From contig DUKS01000029.1 of assembly GCA_013329215.1 (NCBI GenBank), positions 426 to 45,700 on the forward strand: a stretch of DNA of 45,275 bases. Direction: 5' to 3'. Numbering within the stretch: the stretch's first letter is position 1; each line of letters starts with the position of its first letter. Positions 30,538 to 39,507 of this stretch are shown here, piece by piece. The stretch comes from Nanobdellota archaeon. Lineage in GTDB: Archaea > Nanobdellota > Nanobdellia > SCGC-AAA011-G17 > GW2011-AR17. A program made the position numbers and the translations under genes. The notes under the pieces are model-generated. The model made no database searches. It was given only the letters and a program-made list of their open reading frames with translations, and was not told the origin of the DNA.

Positions 30538-30644
30538 TGTTACTCCTCTCAAAATAGGTGTTTTAAGGCTTATAAAGGTAATGGAGAGATGGTTGTTAGC
30601 AAGTGGTTGGCACTAATCGGCTGGAGGCAACGGTCTTAAAAAAG

Positions 30645-30654
30645 CTTAAATAGT
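30645..30654 (+). promoter_or_regulatory. TATA box of the 227-aa methyltransferase gene
   Basis: GCTTAAATAG about 23-31 nt ahead of ATG 30676; leaderless expression predicted. Confidence 0.5.
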
Positions 30655-30675
30655 AATCTGGGCATTTGTTAAATC

Positions 30676-31359
30676 ATGAAAGATGTTAAACTCGCCTACA
30701 AAAAATGGGCCCAAACATATGAAGCTGATTCAAAATTAAACCCTGCAACTGAAACAGAAAAGTATCTCATTATCCCCGTGCTGAAGCCGCAAAAAAAGGA
30801 TTTGATTCTTGATATTGGCTGCGGCACGGGCAGGTTTGCAATGCTTCTTGCCAAAAGATGCAGGAAGGTTACAGGCATTGATTTTTCTCCTGACATGCTG
30901 GCTGTGGCTAAAGATAAATCAAAAAACATTAAGAATATTGAATACCTGAAACTGGATGCTTCCAAAAAGCTGCCTTTTAAAAACAGCTCTTTTGACAAAG
31001 TCCTTTGTACGCTGGTTGTTATGCATATAAAGGACTTGCAAAAATTTCTCAGTGAGATACACAGGGTGCTGAAAAAGGGAGGCGTTCTTGTATACGACGA
31101 TTTTATTGCTGACATTAAAAAAGGGTTTAAGGCTAAATTAGAGACTAATGTTTTGCAAAAAATGAACAAGCAGGGGTTTAAGGTTTATTCATGGCATGGC
31201 GTCAATGAGCATGTTAGCAAAATGCACAGGCTGGATTTCAATCTGGAAAAAATCATTTTTACAAGAATTGACAGCAGGATAAGGCATACATTGACTGAAT
31301 CGACTTATAGAAATAATAAGGGCAGGACATTCATGGTTATATTCAAAGCTAAAAAGTGA
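30676..31359 (+). CDS. Class I SAM-dependent methyltransferase
   Basis: 227 residues. Motif I LDIGCGTGRFAMLLA (about residues 45-59), motif II GIDFSPDMLAVAKDKSKN, motif III DKVLCTLVVMHIKD, and the VLKKGGVLVYDDF step typical of UbiE/Methyltransf_11 enzymes. The substrate is not evident; C-terminal strand pattern (KVYSWHGVNEHVSKMHRLDF) fits small molecules. Single gene, convergent with the phosphoesterase (one base between stops). Confidence 0.85.
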   Translation: MKDVKLAYKKWAQTYEADSKLNPATETEKYLIIPVLKPQKKDLILDIGCGTGRFAMLLAKRCRKVTGIDFSPDMLAVAKDKSKNIKNIEYLKLDASKKLPFKNSSFDKVLCTLVVMHIKDLQKFLSEIHRVLKKGGVLVYDDFIADIKKGFKAKLETNVLQKMNKQGFKVYSWHGVNEHVSKMHRLDFNLEKIIFTRIDSRIRHTLTESTYRNNKGRTFMVIFKAKK

Positions 31360-31360
31360 G

Positions 31361-32194
31361 CTATTTGTGGAACTTCAACTGCTTTATCCTGCCGCCTTCC
31401 AATTCCAAAAGAACGTTCTTTTCAGGACCAAATCCTGCATTTACAACGACTGTCTTGCCAAGCATGCATTTGCCAAAATGCTCGTGCATGTGGCCTGCTA
31501 TGCAGAGTAGAGGCTTGTATTTCTCAATAATCTTCCTTGTCACCAGAGAGCCGAAATGCCTTCCGTTCATCGGGGAAGACTTGTTTATTATTTTGTCAAG
31601 CTTTGTGTCAAATGGTACATTATGGCTGAGGAAGATTACAGGGGCTTTTGTTTTCCTGAAAAGCTTATCGAGCTTTTTTAGGAAGAAATCTGCCTGCCTT
31701 GTGCGCTGCTTTTGCTCTTTTGTATAAGGCTTTTTTGCCCATAAAGGATAGTCTGGGGAAGAAGACAGCCCATATCCTATTATAGAAATACCTTTGAATT
31801 TTCTTTGCTTAAAATGGCAATCTTTTATGTTGGAAAATTTCTTTAGCATCTCCTTGTAATGATTTTTCCTTAGAAATTCCCATGCATACTGCTCTTTTCT
31901 GAATGCGCCGCTGCCGTAATAGTCGATATTGCCAGGCACGATAAACACAGGCATGTTAAGCTTGTTCAGCTTTTCAAGGACTTTCCTGCCTCTTTCAACA
32001 TCACGCTTTATCATCTTTTTTGCTTTTCTCTTTCCAGCCACTTTCCACCATGGTATGTCAAATCCGTGCTTGAATAGTATCTTTCTCCCCTCAAATGAGC
32101 AGAAGTCTCCCGGAAAGAGAATTGCATCAAACTGCTTAAAATGAATCTTTGGCAAGGCGCCGTGCAGGTCGCCGAGTATTAGGAATTTTGTCAT
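31361..32194 (-). CDS. Metallophosphoesterase (calcineurin-like)
   Basis: 277 residues from the ATG at 32194, which places the first motif ILGDLHG (G-D-x-H) at the N-terminus; upstream in-frame ATGs (32209, 32263) lack family-like sequence. Other motifs: LFPGDFCSFEG (G-D), VPGNIDYYG (G-N-x-D), FLSHNVPFD (H) and CIAGHMHEHFG (G-H-x-H). All catalytic metal ligands are present. Substrate unknown. It lies 25 nt downstream of the TrmB-family gene on the same strand. Confidence 0.85.
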   Translation of the reverse strand: MTKFLILGDLHGALPKIHFKQFDAILFPGDFCSFEGRKILFKHGFDIPWWKVAGKRKAKKMIKRDVERGRKVLEKLNKLNMPVFIVPGNIDYYGSGAFRKEQYAWEFLRKNHYKEMLKKFSNIKDCHFKQRKFKGISIIGYGLSSSPDYPLWAKKPYTKEQKQRTRQADFFLKKLDKLFRKTKAPVIFLSHNVPFDTKLDKIINKSSPMNGRHFGSLVTRKIIEKYKPLLCIAGHMHEHFGKCMLGKTVVVNAGFGPEKNVLLELEGGRIKQLKFHK

Positions 32195-32219
32195 ATGTTC
32201 TCTGGGCATATCGCTGTTT

Positions 32220-32933
32220 TTAAGGCTTTTGAATGGGCTTTGCCTGCGCATAATATTTCTCAAAAAGCTCTTTCATCAGATTTACAAATGGCTTATCCCT
32301 TATCAGCATTGTGACGTTTGATTTTATCAGCCCTATCATTATTGCCTTGTCATCTGTGATTGAGATTGCAACGCCTTCATTCGGTATTTCCCTTATATTC
32401 TTATAAACCCCTAGCCATTTTTTAAGGTTCCCGCTTGTCTCTTCGCTGTTCCTCGCCAGGGTTTTCAGGGCAACGCCTTTTTTAACCATCATCCTGTTTT
32501 CCCTAACCCAGGAAGGATAGTATTCGGCAGTATACTTTACATTATATTCTGTATGCTCGGGATACGGCATCTCATGCACAACCTTATAAAAATTCTTTTT
32601 TCCCTTTGCAAGCTCTACAGGCTCTTTTTCCCCTTTTTCATAGGCTTCTTTAAGCTTTTCTACTTCCGCACCCAGCTCTTCGATGCTCTTTTTCTTTTTT
32701 TCAATAAGCTCTTTCAGCGCTTCAGGGTCTCCGGGGACAAATTTCTTGCCTTTTTCAGGTATCACCTTGACCAGCCCCTTGCTTTCCAGGGAAGCCAGGA
32801 CATCGTATATCCTGCTGTAAGGAACCCCTGAGTCGCTGCTGATTATGGCTGCGCTTGACTTGCCAAGGTGTATAATTGCTTCAAATGCCTTGCTTTCATT
32901 TTTTGTAAGCCCGAGCTCGGTTAAGTCTGCCAT
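32220..32933 (-). CDS. TrmB-family transcriptional regulator (copy 2)
   Basis: 237 residues, the same length as copy 1 at 12790. N-terminal winged helix (LGLTKNESKAFEAIIHLGKSSAAIIS, then GVPYSRIYDVLASLESKGLVKV), a coiled-coil (EKKKKSIEELGAEVEKLKEAYEKG), and a C-terminal sensor region (KNFYKVVHEM...ISITDDKAIMIGLIKSN). It is divergent from the DHH gene at 33060; an operator-like palindrome CCACC-TTTAG-GGTGG sits immediately before the TATA box of that gene. The metallophosphoesterase gene follows it. Confidence 0.84.
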   Translation of the reverse strand: MADLTELGLTKNESKAFEAIIHLGKSSAAIISSDSGVPYSRIYDVLASLESKGLVKVIPEKGKKFVPGDPEALKELIEKKKKSIEELGAEVEKLKEAYEKGEKEPVELAKGKKNFYKVVHEMPYPEHTEYNVKYTAEYYPSWVRENRMMVKKGVALKTLARNSEETSGNLKKWLGVYKNIREIPNEGVAISITDDKAIMIGLIKSNVTMLIRDKPFVNLMKELFEKYYAQAKPIQKP

Positions 32934-32972
32934 GCATAAGGTAAGGCTTCCACTGCTTTTAAGCCTTTCTAT

Positions 32973-33003
32973 TTACCACCACCTTTAGGGTGGCATATAT
33001 TAA
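32973..33003. promoter_or_regulatory. Putative TrmB operator and TATA box for the DHH gene
   Basis: CCACC-TTTAG-GGTGG (32979-32993) lies immediately before CATATATTAA (from 32994). Together with the flank TTTCTATTTACC it aligns with the operator region at 13537-13573 beside TrmB copy 1. A leader of about 38 nt with AGGGGGT then leads to ATG 33060. Confidence 0.55.
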
Positions 33004-33059
33004 TATTGTCCCTTGATGGTTATTACTTTACAATAATAATTAATTAGGGGGTAAATAAA

Positions 33060-33992
33060 ATGAAAAAAATCGTCTTCGACTCGGACGCAGACGGGATATT
33101 CGCTGCTTACATCTGGCTGGCTGAGAACAACCCTGCCAGCTACAGCCTGTGCCCTGTCCCTGTGGGGGAAGCTGCGCCTGTGGCTGATGACAACAGCGAT
33201 GAAGTGGTCTTAATAGACAAATCTGCAACACAAAGCCTTGAGCTTATAATGCATGAGCTGGAAAAAGGGAAACATGTAAGCGTCGTAGACCATCATGTAG
33301 CGCCCGGCAACCTGCGGGAAAAAGGCGTTGATATTGCAGATGTAGACAAAAAGCACTGCACAGCAAGCTACCTCAATGAAAGGCACGGAAACAAATACAG
33401 GACTTTGGCTTCAATCGCCTCTGTTGCTGACAATGTTGCAGTGCGCAATGAGCTGACACAGGGCATGGCAGAGGAAGACATAGGGCGTTTCCGGTGCATT
33501 GGCGAATTATTGAAATACAATGGCATGGGAAAACATGTTGTTTCGCCTGCTGTATTGCTTTCAAGGTTATGTGATGCTAATGGGAATCTGGACGAGTTTA
33601 TGGCCTCTTCTGAAATTGGCCTTATCGCTGAAAAATACAATGCAGCAATGGAAAAGCTGGAACCAGCATTAACAGAGGCATCAACAAATATTGAGCCTGT
33701 AAATGTTGTTTTGCTTCCGGAAGGGGAGGATTACCAGAAATTGTTCCCTGTATGTGCAACACGATTGCAGGAAATGTATCCGCAATGCACGCATCTGGTC
33801 ATGGTGCCGGCAGCTGGCGGGGGATACAGCACAAGCATACGCGCGCCAAAAGATGCAAGCAGGATTGCAGCCTTGTTTGGCGGCAGCGGAAGGGCAACTT
33901 CAGCAGGCGCAAGAATCTACCTTGACAAGTGCGGAGGCATAGAAGGTGTTAAAGCAATGATTAGGGAGGAATTGAAAAATGGCACAAACTGA
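33060..33992 (+). CDS. DHH-family phosphoesterase, divergent form
   Basis: 310 residues. DHH-domain motifs are clear (VFDSDADGIFAAYI and VSVVDHHVAPG), and the C-terminal DHHA1-like part ends in FGGSGRATSAGARIYLDK, where the usual GGGHxxAAG has Ser-Gly-Arg in place of Gly-His. This suggests altered substrate recognition compared with the RecJ-like protein at 4507. The next gene overlaps by 14 nt. Transcribed divergently from TrmB copy 2 with a shared operator, so the pair DHH-APH is a likely TrmB regulon. Confidence 0.78.
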   Translation: MKKIVFDSDADGIFAAYIWLAENNPASYSLCPVPVGEAAPVADDNSDEVVLIDKSATQSLELIMHELEKGKHVSVVDHHVAPGNLREKGVDIADVDKKHCTASYLNERHGNKYRTLASIASVADNVAVRNELTQGMAEEDIGRFRCIGELLKYNGMGKHVVSPAVLLSRLCDANGNLDEFMASSEIGLIAEKYNAAMEKLEPALTEASTNIEPVNVVLLPEGEDYQKLFPVCATRLQEMYPQCTHLVMVPAAGGGYSTSIRAPKDASRIAALFGGSGRATSAGARIYLDKCGGIEGVKAMIREELKNGTN

Positions 33993-34956
33993 TTTGCACG
34001 GCATTAGCCAGTCAAAACAAGAAATAGAAAGCATAATGAAAAGAGAATTTGGCAATTCCACTGTTGTAGTAAGCTTTGAGCGGATGACAAAAGGCATGAT
34101 GAACTGGGTGGGGCATGTAAAAATCAACAAAAAGCCCTGCGATGTAATATTAAAATTATCAAACCAGCCCGGCAAATGGGGAATTGCCAAGGAATATTAT
34201 GTCATGGAGCTGTTGCGCAAAAAAGCAAAGGTTCCTGTGCCAAAAGTTTATGCGCATGACTTTTCAAAAAAGGATTATCCCTATGAATACACAATTGTTT
34301 CAAAATTAAAAGGGCAGTGCCTTGAAGATATATGGGCACAGCTTACAGAAAGCGAGCAGGAACAGATTGCTGTTGAAATGGGGAAAATGCTTGCAAAGAT
34401 AAATTCAATAGAATTTAAGCAGTTTGGCAGGATAGTTGGCGATGGGGCAATAGAGAATTATGATTCATATTGCGACGGCTTGCTTGGCGAAGAATTAGAT
34501 AACATCTACCAGCAGCATATCGAGGCGGGATTTATACCCTCTGAAACAGCATTGGCTGTTAAAACTTTTCTGTTAAGCAAGCGCGGCATACTTCAAAAGC
34601 TGGACAAGCCCTGCCTTGTGCACAACGACTTCCATTTCTGGCACATATTTGTAAAGAAAATTAAAGGTAAATGGAAGATTAACGGCGTTATAGACTTTGG
34701 CTTTGCCGAGATTGCGCCCAAGGAATGCGATTTTGTAAAGCCCGACCGGTTTATTTTTAATAAAGGCGAGAATATCAAATCCAAATTCATGGAAGGGTAC
34801 AGCTGCATTCTGCCTTTTAAGCCTGAGAATGAGGAGATTGTCAGGATACTGAGAGTATACTATGACTTCTGGTTCATATACAGGCTGTTCAAGGCGAACA
34901 ATCCTGAGCTTGCAACTGAATATCTGAGAAACATTAAAGCATTGATGAAGGCATAA
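33979..34956 (+). CDS. Aminoglycoside phosphotransferase-family (APH) kinase
   Basis: 325 residues. Conserved kinase elements: CDVILKLSNQ (ATP-binding Lys), AKVPVPKVYAHD and YTIVSKLKGQ (APH hinge), LVHNDFHFWHIFVKK (catalytic loop, H-x-D; the usual Asn is His), and NGVIDFGFAEIAPKECDF (metal-binding D-F-G-like). Members phosphorylate antibiotics, choline, homoserine, fructosamine or other metabolites; substrate here is not inferable. GGGAGGAATTG precedes the ATG inside the DHH gene. Overlap with the DHH gene implies functional linkage. Confidence 0.85.
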   Translation: MAQTDLHGISQSKQEIESIMKREFGNSTVVVSFERMTKGMMNWVGHVKINKKPCDVILKLSNQPGKWGIAKEYYVMELLRKKAKVPVPKVYAHDFSKKDYPYEYTIVSKLKGQCLEDIWAQLTESEQEQIAVEMGKMLAKINSIEFKQFGRIVGDGAIENYDSYCDGLLGEELDNIYQQHIEAGFIPSETALAVKTFLLSKRGILQKLDKPCLVHNDFHFWHIFVKKIKGKWKINGVIDFGFAEIAPKECDFVKPDRFIFNKGENIKSKFMEGYSCILPFKPENEEIVRILRVYYDFWFIYRLFKANNPELATEYLRNIKALMKA

Positions 34957-34967
34957 GCACCATTTGT

Positions 34968-35066
34968 CTATCTCTCCATCTCTTCCTTTGTCTTCGTAAG
35001 CACTGCCTTTGCCTGCTCGGAAAGCTCGTCGTAAAGGCTTTCCACTTTGTTGTTTGCATGGCTCAT
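34968..35066 (-). CDS. 32-residue ORF coupled to the HTH-nucleotidyltransferase
   Basis: Not in the ORF track. Starts at the ATGA overlap with the upstream stop codon and encodes MSHANNKVESLYDELSEQAK then AVLTKTKEEMER: an amphipathic, charged helix. Small size means weak evidence; the exact ATGA overlap is the best support. It could be a short HEPN remnant or small partner. Confidence 0.4.
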   Translation of the reverse strand: MSHANNKVESLYDELSEQAKAVLTKTKEEMER

Positions 35067-35647
35067 CTTTTGAGCAGCATAAGGAACTTGTCTTCGCCTA
35101 TTGCAACAATCCCTTTGTCCGCATCAAGAGCCGCCTTTTCCTGCCTTTTAAAGCTTATCCCAAGAATATCTAGAGCGGTATAGATACCATGCACTTTTTT
35201 TGCATTTAGCTTATTTATCGCTTCCACTTCCTTTTTCAAGCCTGCAAACTTCTTTTGTTCGGTAACAAATAATACGTCAATATCATTTGCCTTGTCCTGC
35301 TTTACGAGCACAGAGCCAAATATTACTGCAATTTCTGCATTTTTTATCTTTCTTATCTCCCTTATCCACATCTTAACATAAGGCGCCGCCTGCTCCGCTT
35401 CCCTCATTAGGAGGAATTTAAGATACTGCATTGCGTAGGGGCTTTCAAAGCAAATGCTGTAAAATCTCGCCCTCCCCATTTCTTTTAATCTGATTACGCC
35501 TTCTTTTTCCAGCTTTCTCGCTATCTTCAGTGCGCCCATTGGGCTTATTTCCAATTCCTTTGAAATGCTGTTTGCGTTAAACTCATGTTCGGGGCTTTTA
35601 AGAACAGTGAGCGCGAATTGCATTTCTGTGTTTGATATACTTTCCAT
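35063..35647 (-). CDS. HTH-nucleotidyltransferase (MNT-type)
   Basis: 194 residues. N-terminal winged helix (FALTVLKSPEHEFNANSISKELEISPMGALKIARKLEKEGVI) and a C-terminal nucleotidyltransferase with AVIFGSVLVKQDKANDIDVLFV. Same domain order as the protein at 27311, though distant in sequence. No full HEPN partner is adjacent; only a 32-codon ORF follows. The promoter shows the TATA-palindrome-start layout, so it probably represses itself. Confidence 0.82.
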   Translation of the reverse strand: MESISNTEMQFALTVLKSPEHEFNANSISKELEISPMGALKIARKLEKEGVIRLKEMGRARFYSICFESPYAMQYLKFLLMREAEQAAPYVKMWIREIRKIKNAEIAVIFGSVLVKQDKANDIDVLFVTEQKKFAGLKKEVEAINKLNAKKVHGIYTALDILGISFKRQEKAALDADKGIVAIGEDKFLMLLKR

Positions 35648-35652
35648 AAATA

Positions 35653-35691
35653 TAAACTATTAGTTTAGATATATAAACTTTTGGTTTATAT
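35653..35691 (-). promoter_or_regulatory. Promoter with two palindromes before the HTH-nucleotidyltransferase gene
   Basis: TAAACTA-T-TAGTTTA (35653-35667) lies between a minus-strand TATA-like TTTATATATC and the ATG at 35647. A second one, ATATAAAC-TTTTG-GTTTATAT (35671-35691), overlaps the stop codon of the upstream gene. Position suits repression by the encoded HTH domain. Confidence 0.6.
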
Positions 35692-36519
35692 CCTCTTAAC
35701 CGTCTTCAGGTCCTCTATCCTTTTCTTTAGCGGGATTCCTGAGGCGAAGAAATGCCAAAAGACTTTCTTTATCCACTCTATCCACTCTGCATCATACACC
35801 TCGTAGAATATGTATGTTTTCTTGCTGCCTGTTTCGTGCGGGTCTTTTATCTCTTTCAGCTTTACAACCCTGTCATCTACCACAAAAGCCCTCAACGGCT
35901 GCTCAACGTGCCTTATCTCTATCCTGTCCCGCCCCGTAGTGCCGTTGATTGCATGTATCCTTTTTGCATTGTCTGTTGAGCTTATATTGATGTCTGCTAT
36001 GAACTTTACAGGTATGTTCCTTGCAGCAAGCTCTGCAAAAACATCAGTCAGCTTCTTCTTTCCCTGCTGCAAATTGGCCCATGACAGGTTGCCTGAAAAT
36101 ATCAATACCTGCTGCTGCGCTGATAATAGCGAGCCCACTAGGTCCTGCTTTACATTCAAAAGCTCTTCTTCCTGCTCCTCAAAAAAAGCAGTCCTCTTGT
36201 CCTTGTCAACATACTGGTAGATGTCAAACGGGGAAAAATCCTCTTTCCTCCTTCCGACTTCCAGCCTCTTGAACAACAGTTCCTGCGCTCCTGTTGCATT
36301 AATCTCGCCTACGCTGCTCCAGTAGGCAATCTTAAGCGCTCCTCTCGTTCCTTCCCTGAACGTCCTGAATGCAATCTGCCCTGTCTCTGCTGCAATCTTT
36401 TGCAGGTATGACTCTGCTGTTCTCCAGTTCTTTTTCAGTAATTGAGCAGTCTCCTGCACTGTCCTCGGCTTTTCCTTTACAAAGCTCAATAACCTCTTTT
36501 CTGTTTTTGCATCAAGCAT
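35686..36519 (-). CDS. HTH regulator with PLD-like domain
   Basis: 277 residues. N-terminal winged helix (LLSFVKEKPRTVQETAQLLKKNWRTAESYLQKIAAETGQIAFRTF), a linker with an acidic stretch, then a phospholipase-D-like sensor domain (EEELLNVKQDLVGSLLSAQQQVLIFSGNLSWANL, then FAELAARNIPVKFIADINIS and RIEIRHVEQPLRAFVVDDRVVKLKEI). The HKD catalytic motif is absent, as in TrmB-type sensor domains. The target is unknown. A TATA-like AAATATATAAGG occurs about 25 nt upstream of its ATG. The HTH-nucleotidyltransferase gene follows 38 nt downstream. Confidence 0.72.
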   Translation of the reverse strand: MLDAKTEKRLLSFVKEKPRTVQETAQLLKKNWRTAESYLQKIAAETGQIAFRTFREGTRGALKIAYWSSVGEINATGAQELLFKRLEVGRRKEDFSPFDIYQYVDKDKRTAFFEEQEEELLNVKQDLVGSLLSAQQQVLIFSGNLSWANLQQGKKKLTDVFAELAARNIPVKFIADINISSTDNAKRIHAINGTTGRDRIEIRHVEQPLRAFVVDDRVVKLKEIKDPHETGSKKTYIFYEVYDAEWIEWIKKVFWHFFASGIPLKKRIEDLKTVKRI

Positions 36520-36665
36520 TTAGTCATAGGAATAGCTGCTGCCTTATATATTTTTCTGCAACACTGATGAATGTTATTTGTAATATCTCTGCTGTTTGGT
36601 ACAATGCTACAGCATCGAAAACCTTTAGGAAAAAGCTTAAATTCTCCTGTTAATCCCTTATTCTT

Positions 36666-39278
36666 ATGCGTAAACTATTACTGTTCGCATTTGCCGCATT
36701 GCTCGTTTTCGCTTTGCCTGCATCTGCAACGGTTCTGGAAACAAGCCTTGCTGTGCGTGACAAGCTTCCTGCAGAGACGCTTGCTGACATTCCGGGCTTT
36801 ATTTCAAGGATGGAAACTGTCGGCTCAAAGGTTTCTGTTGATCCTGTTAATGGGTATTACACTGCCTATAATGAGGATGACTTAAAGGCAATATTTGGGG
36901 ATGATGCTGTTTTAGTGCCCTCTCCGCCCGGGCTTCTGACCATAACCTACAAAAGAGGCGGGACTTACAAATTTTGGGGCATGCTTCACGGGCTTGTTGT
37001 TGCTGATTCCGCAAGAAAAGTGATTACAGTCACAAAAGGCGGGTTTATTTCAAGCGAGGATCTGAATGTGAATATTGCAGGAGATGAAATCCGGATAGAT
37101 GCGGATAATCCTGCAAGCGTTTTGTTTAAAATACCAAGCAAGGGCATATATTCACAGAACAATTATTTCATGGGCTGCTTGTTGAAACAAGAAGCAACGG
37201 AAGAAGGGTGCATGGCATGGCTTTGCGAGCAGGAGCCCTATTTTAGGGAATGCGCACAGGAAAACCCCCTCTTTGAGCCCATAGAAGGATGTGACGCTAA
37301 TCAAATGCAAAGGTACAGGAATTATCTTCAGAATGAAATTGACTGCAGGACTAGCGCTCTTGTCAAACCGCAGGAGGCGTATGCCAATCTCACAGGCCAC
37401 GGGTTCTTGTCTGAAAATGCATTTATTGCGGACTACAAAACAAAGGAACCGGAATCTTTCCTGTCCAAGGCAATGGAAGCAGATGCTAATTTTGCCTTTG
37501 TATCTGACCTGTACAATGTTAATATGAAAAGAAGCAGGAGACTCGGCTTTACAGCATCCGCTCCCACAGGCGGAAGCATAGATTCTAAAGGCATTAAATC
37601 CGATGAGCTGTTTAAGTATTCTGTTGGGGAGCATGGAGAGAAGGCTATTTCCGGGGACCGGCTTGCAGTATATCGGCCGAGAGGTATAATACTAAAAGCA
37701 GAAGACATTGAAAATACCCCACACTTTGATCCTATCGTAAGGATTTTTGAAGGCAGCATAAACGATGAGCAGGCATTTGAAATAATGCAGATAAAAATAG
37801 GGGCTGTTTTTTTTACCCCTTCGAGCACCGGACTTTACACGCAATGTACGGAAAACAAGCCGCCTTACGAAGGCATTTCCTGTTTCTTGAGCGAAGAAAG
37901 CGGCTTGAATTACAAATTGAAAATAAACAAGCCTGCGGCACATGAACAGCCTATTATGGAGATAAACACGGATGCCATTAGTTTTAATCCGGACAACCCT
38001 TTTGAACGCAAACAGACATATATTGAGATAGAGCCTTTTGACATAAATGATGATTTGAGCATAGTCAGGCTTGTAAACAATGCGGATGCTGAAATAGTAT
38101 TCACAGGCAAGGATATAAGAATACCGCCTGTTGGCAATGACTGGGCAGAATTAGGCGTAAGCTTTAAGGCAAGCATTTATCCGTTAAGCCTCCCTCCGCA
38201 GTGCGACCCGGGGATTTTCATCGGGGAAGAATGTGCTATACCAAAGCCGGTAGAGGTGTATGACACAATAGAATGCAAGCTGCCTGAAAGAAAATGCTAT
38301 TTAAATGGTGTGGAAGTGACGGGATTTATTGGCGGAAGCGTGCAAAGGACTAAATTTTGCCATGAGGATTCAGACTGCTATAACAACCAGAAATGCATAG
38401 AAGGAATGTGTGTGATGAAGGCAACGTGCAGTGCATTAAGCTTAAGCAGCGCGGATTCTGGGTTCCCAGCTATAACAACAGGCCCCAATAAGGCAGACGT
38501 GCTGTTCGCCTGCGATGGCTATCCTTCTGAAAGCGCTTGTATAGACGATGTAAAGAAGGCTATAGACAAGGACAGCAGATACAATGGAATATTTTCTGTG
38601 GAGCCGTTCAAGAGCAATTTACAAAGATTTACATTTCATACTGCGGCAGGGAGCGCTGCTCCTTCTTCTCGAAACTGGATGCGCGATTTTAGTGTCAGCC
38701 GCAGCCTTTCAGACCCTTCCTATGGCTTGACTTACACCATAAGATATTCTAATTCTTTTGTAAAACAATGCCCTGATTCAGATTATACCATAGTTTTATC
38801 CAAAAAAGAATTCCGCTCATTTAGTGAAATTGAACATTTTTTATCAACAAGTTTACGGAACGTAATCTTCGGTACATTAGGCGCAGGGGTTTACATGAGC
38901 TCTGCAGATGATAATAACTTCCCTCAGACTGCGTTGCATGAGTTCGGGCACCTATTTGGAGGCTTGCAGGACGAGTATTATGAGCCCGTCGCAGGAGCGT
39001 CAGGAGGTATAGGCAACCCAAACTGCATTTCAAAAGAGGAAATACTATTGCATTGGTCCCTTTGGCCTGATGTTCTCGCAGATGCGTTGCAGGGGAAATG
39101 GAAAGGCTGCGGGGGGCCTTGTGAATCTTCAAAATGCGCAAGCCTGCTTAGGCCTTCTGAAAATTCTGTTATGAATAATGAATATACCTGGCTGGAAAAT
39201 CGCAATGAGCCCGGATGGAAAGCATTCAACGAGCCGAGCGAGGCACAGATTATAGAGAAGCTGAATGAGTATTCGTGA
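36666..39278 (+). CDS. Secreted M64-type metallopeptidase
   Basis: 870 residues, the largest gene here. Signal peptide MRKLLLFAFAALLVFALPASA. The N-terminal 500 residues are extracellular without a match I recognise. There is a Cys-rich region about residues 510-590 (PPQCDPGIFIGEECAIP, CKLPERKCYLNG, HEDSDCYNNQKCIEGMCVMKATC) and a C-terminal zinc peptidase domain with HEFGHLFGGLQDEY (His758, Glu759, His762), the M64 (IgA-peptidase-type) signature. EPFKSNLQRFTFHT and DYTIVLSKKEF precede the zinc site as in the family. No transmembrane anchor, so it is likely released or attached to the surface through the Cys-rich part. Starts 5 nt after TTATTCTT; TATA is not clear. Confidence 0.82.
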   Translation: MRKLLLFAFAALLVFALPASATVLETSLAVRDKLPAETLADIPGFISRMETVGSKVSVDPVNGYYTAYNEDDLKAIFGDDAVLVPSPPGLLTITYKRGGTYKFWGMLHGLVVADSARKVITVTKGGFISSEDLNVNIAGDEIRIDADNPASVLFKIPSKGIYSQNNYFMGCLLKQEATEEGCMAWLCEQEPYFRECAQENPLFEPIEGCDANQMQRYRNYLQNEIDCRTSALVKPQEAYANLTGHGFLSENAFIADYKTKEPESFLSKAMEADANFAFVSDLYNVNMKRSRRLGFTASAPTGGSIDSKGIKSDELFKYSVGEHGEKAISGDRLAVYRPRGIILKAEDIENTPHFDPIVRIFEGSINDEQAFEIMQIKIGAVFFTPSSTGLYTQCTENKPPYEGISCFLSEESGLNYKLKINKPAAHEQPIMEINTDAISFNPDNPFERKQTYIEIEPFDINDDLSIVRLVNNADAEIVFTGKDIRIPPVGNDWAELGVSFKASIYPLSLPPQCDPGIFIGEECAIPKPVEVYDTIECKLPERKCYLNGVEVTGFIGGSVQRTKFCHEDSDCYNNQKCIEGMCVMKATCSALSLSSADSGFPAITTGPNKADVLFACDGYPSESACIDDVKKAIDKDSRYNGIFSVEPFKSNLQRFTFHTAAGSAAPSSRNWMRDFSVSRSLSDPSYGLTYTIRYSNSFVKQCPDSDYTIVLSKKEFRSFSEIEHFLSTSLRNVIFGTLGAGVYMSSADDNNFPQTALHEFGHLFGGLQDEYYEPVAGASGGIGNPNCISKEEILLHWSLWPDVLADALQGKWKGCGGPCESSKCASLLRPSENSVMNNEYTWLENRNEPGWKAFNEPSEAQIIEKLNEYS

Positions 39279-39507
39279 TAAAAAAGGCCTTAATACAATT
39301 AAGCGCGGCGGAGCCCTGCTTTCTTTGTATCCTGGTTTTCTGCAACACTGCTGCATCTTTTCTGCACCAAAACATTAACACCACTGCAATGCCTTGATAT
39401 ATGTAAGGCCTTGGGATTAGCTTGGAAAAAAGGGTCACTGTTTGCAAGGCTAATCATGTTCCGGGGGCGGAATTTTTGGTTAGAGGAAACTATAAGGCGG
39501 GTGGAAA
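39279..39507. promoter_or_regulatory. Intergenic region with a long hairpin ahead of the thymidine kinase cluster
   Basis: No gene seen. GATTAGCTTG (39415-39424) pairs with CAAGGCTAATC (39445-39455) with one bulged G, a 10-bp stem. AAGGCCTT occurs twice (near 39286 and 39395). The SD GGCGGGTGGA precedes ATG 39508. The hairpin may be a terminator or regulatory leader for the following cluster. Confidence 0.4.

Noticed and set aside
36369-36653. 94-aa plus-strand ORF
   Set aside because: Antisense to the PLD-like regulator start and its promoter; no independent support.
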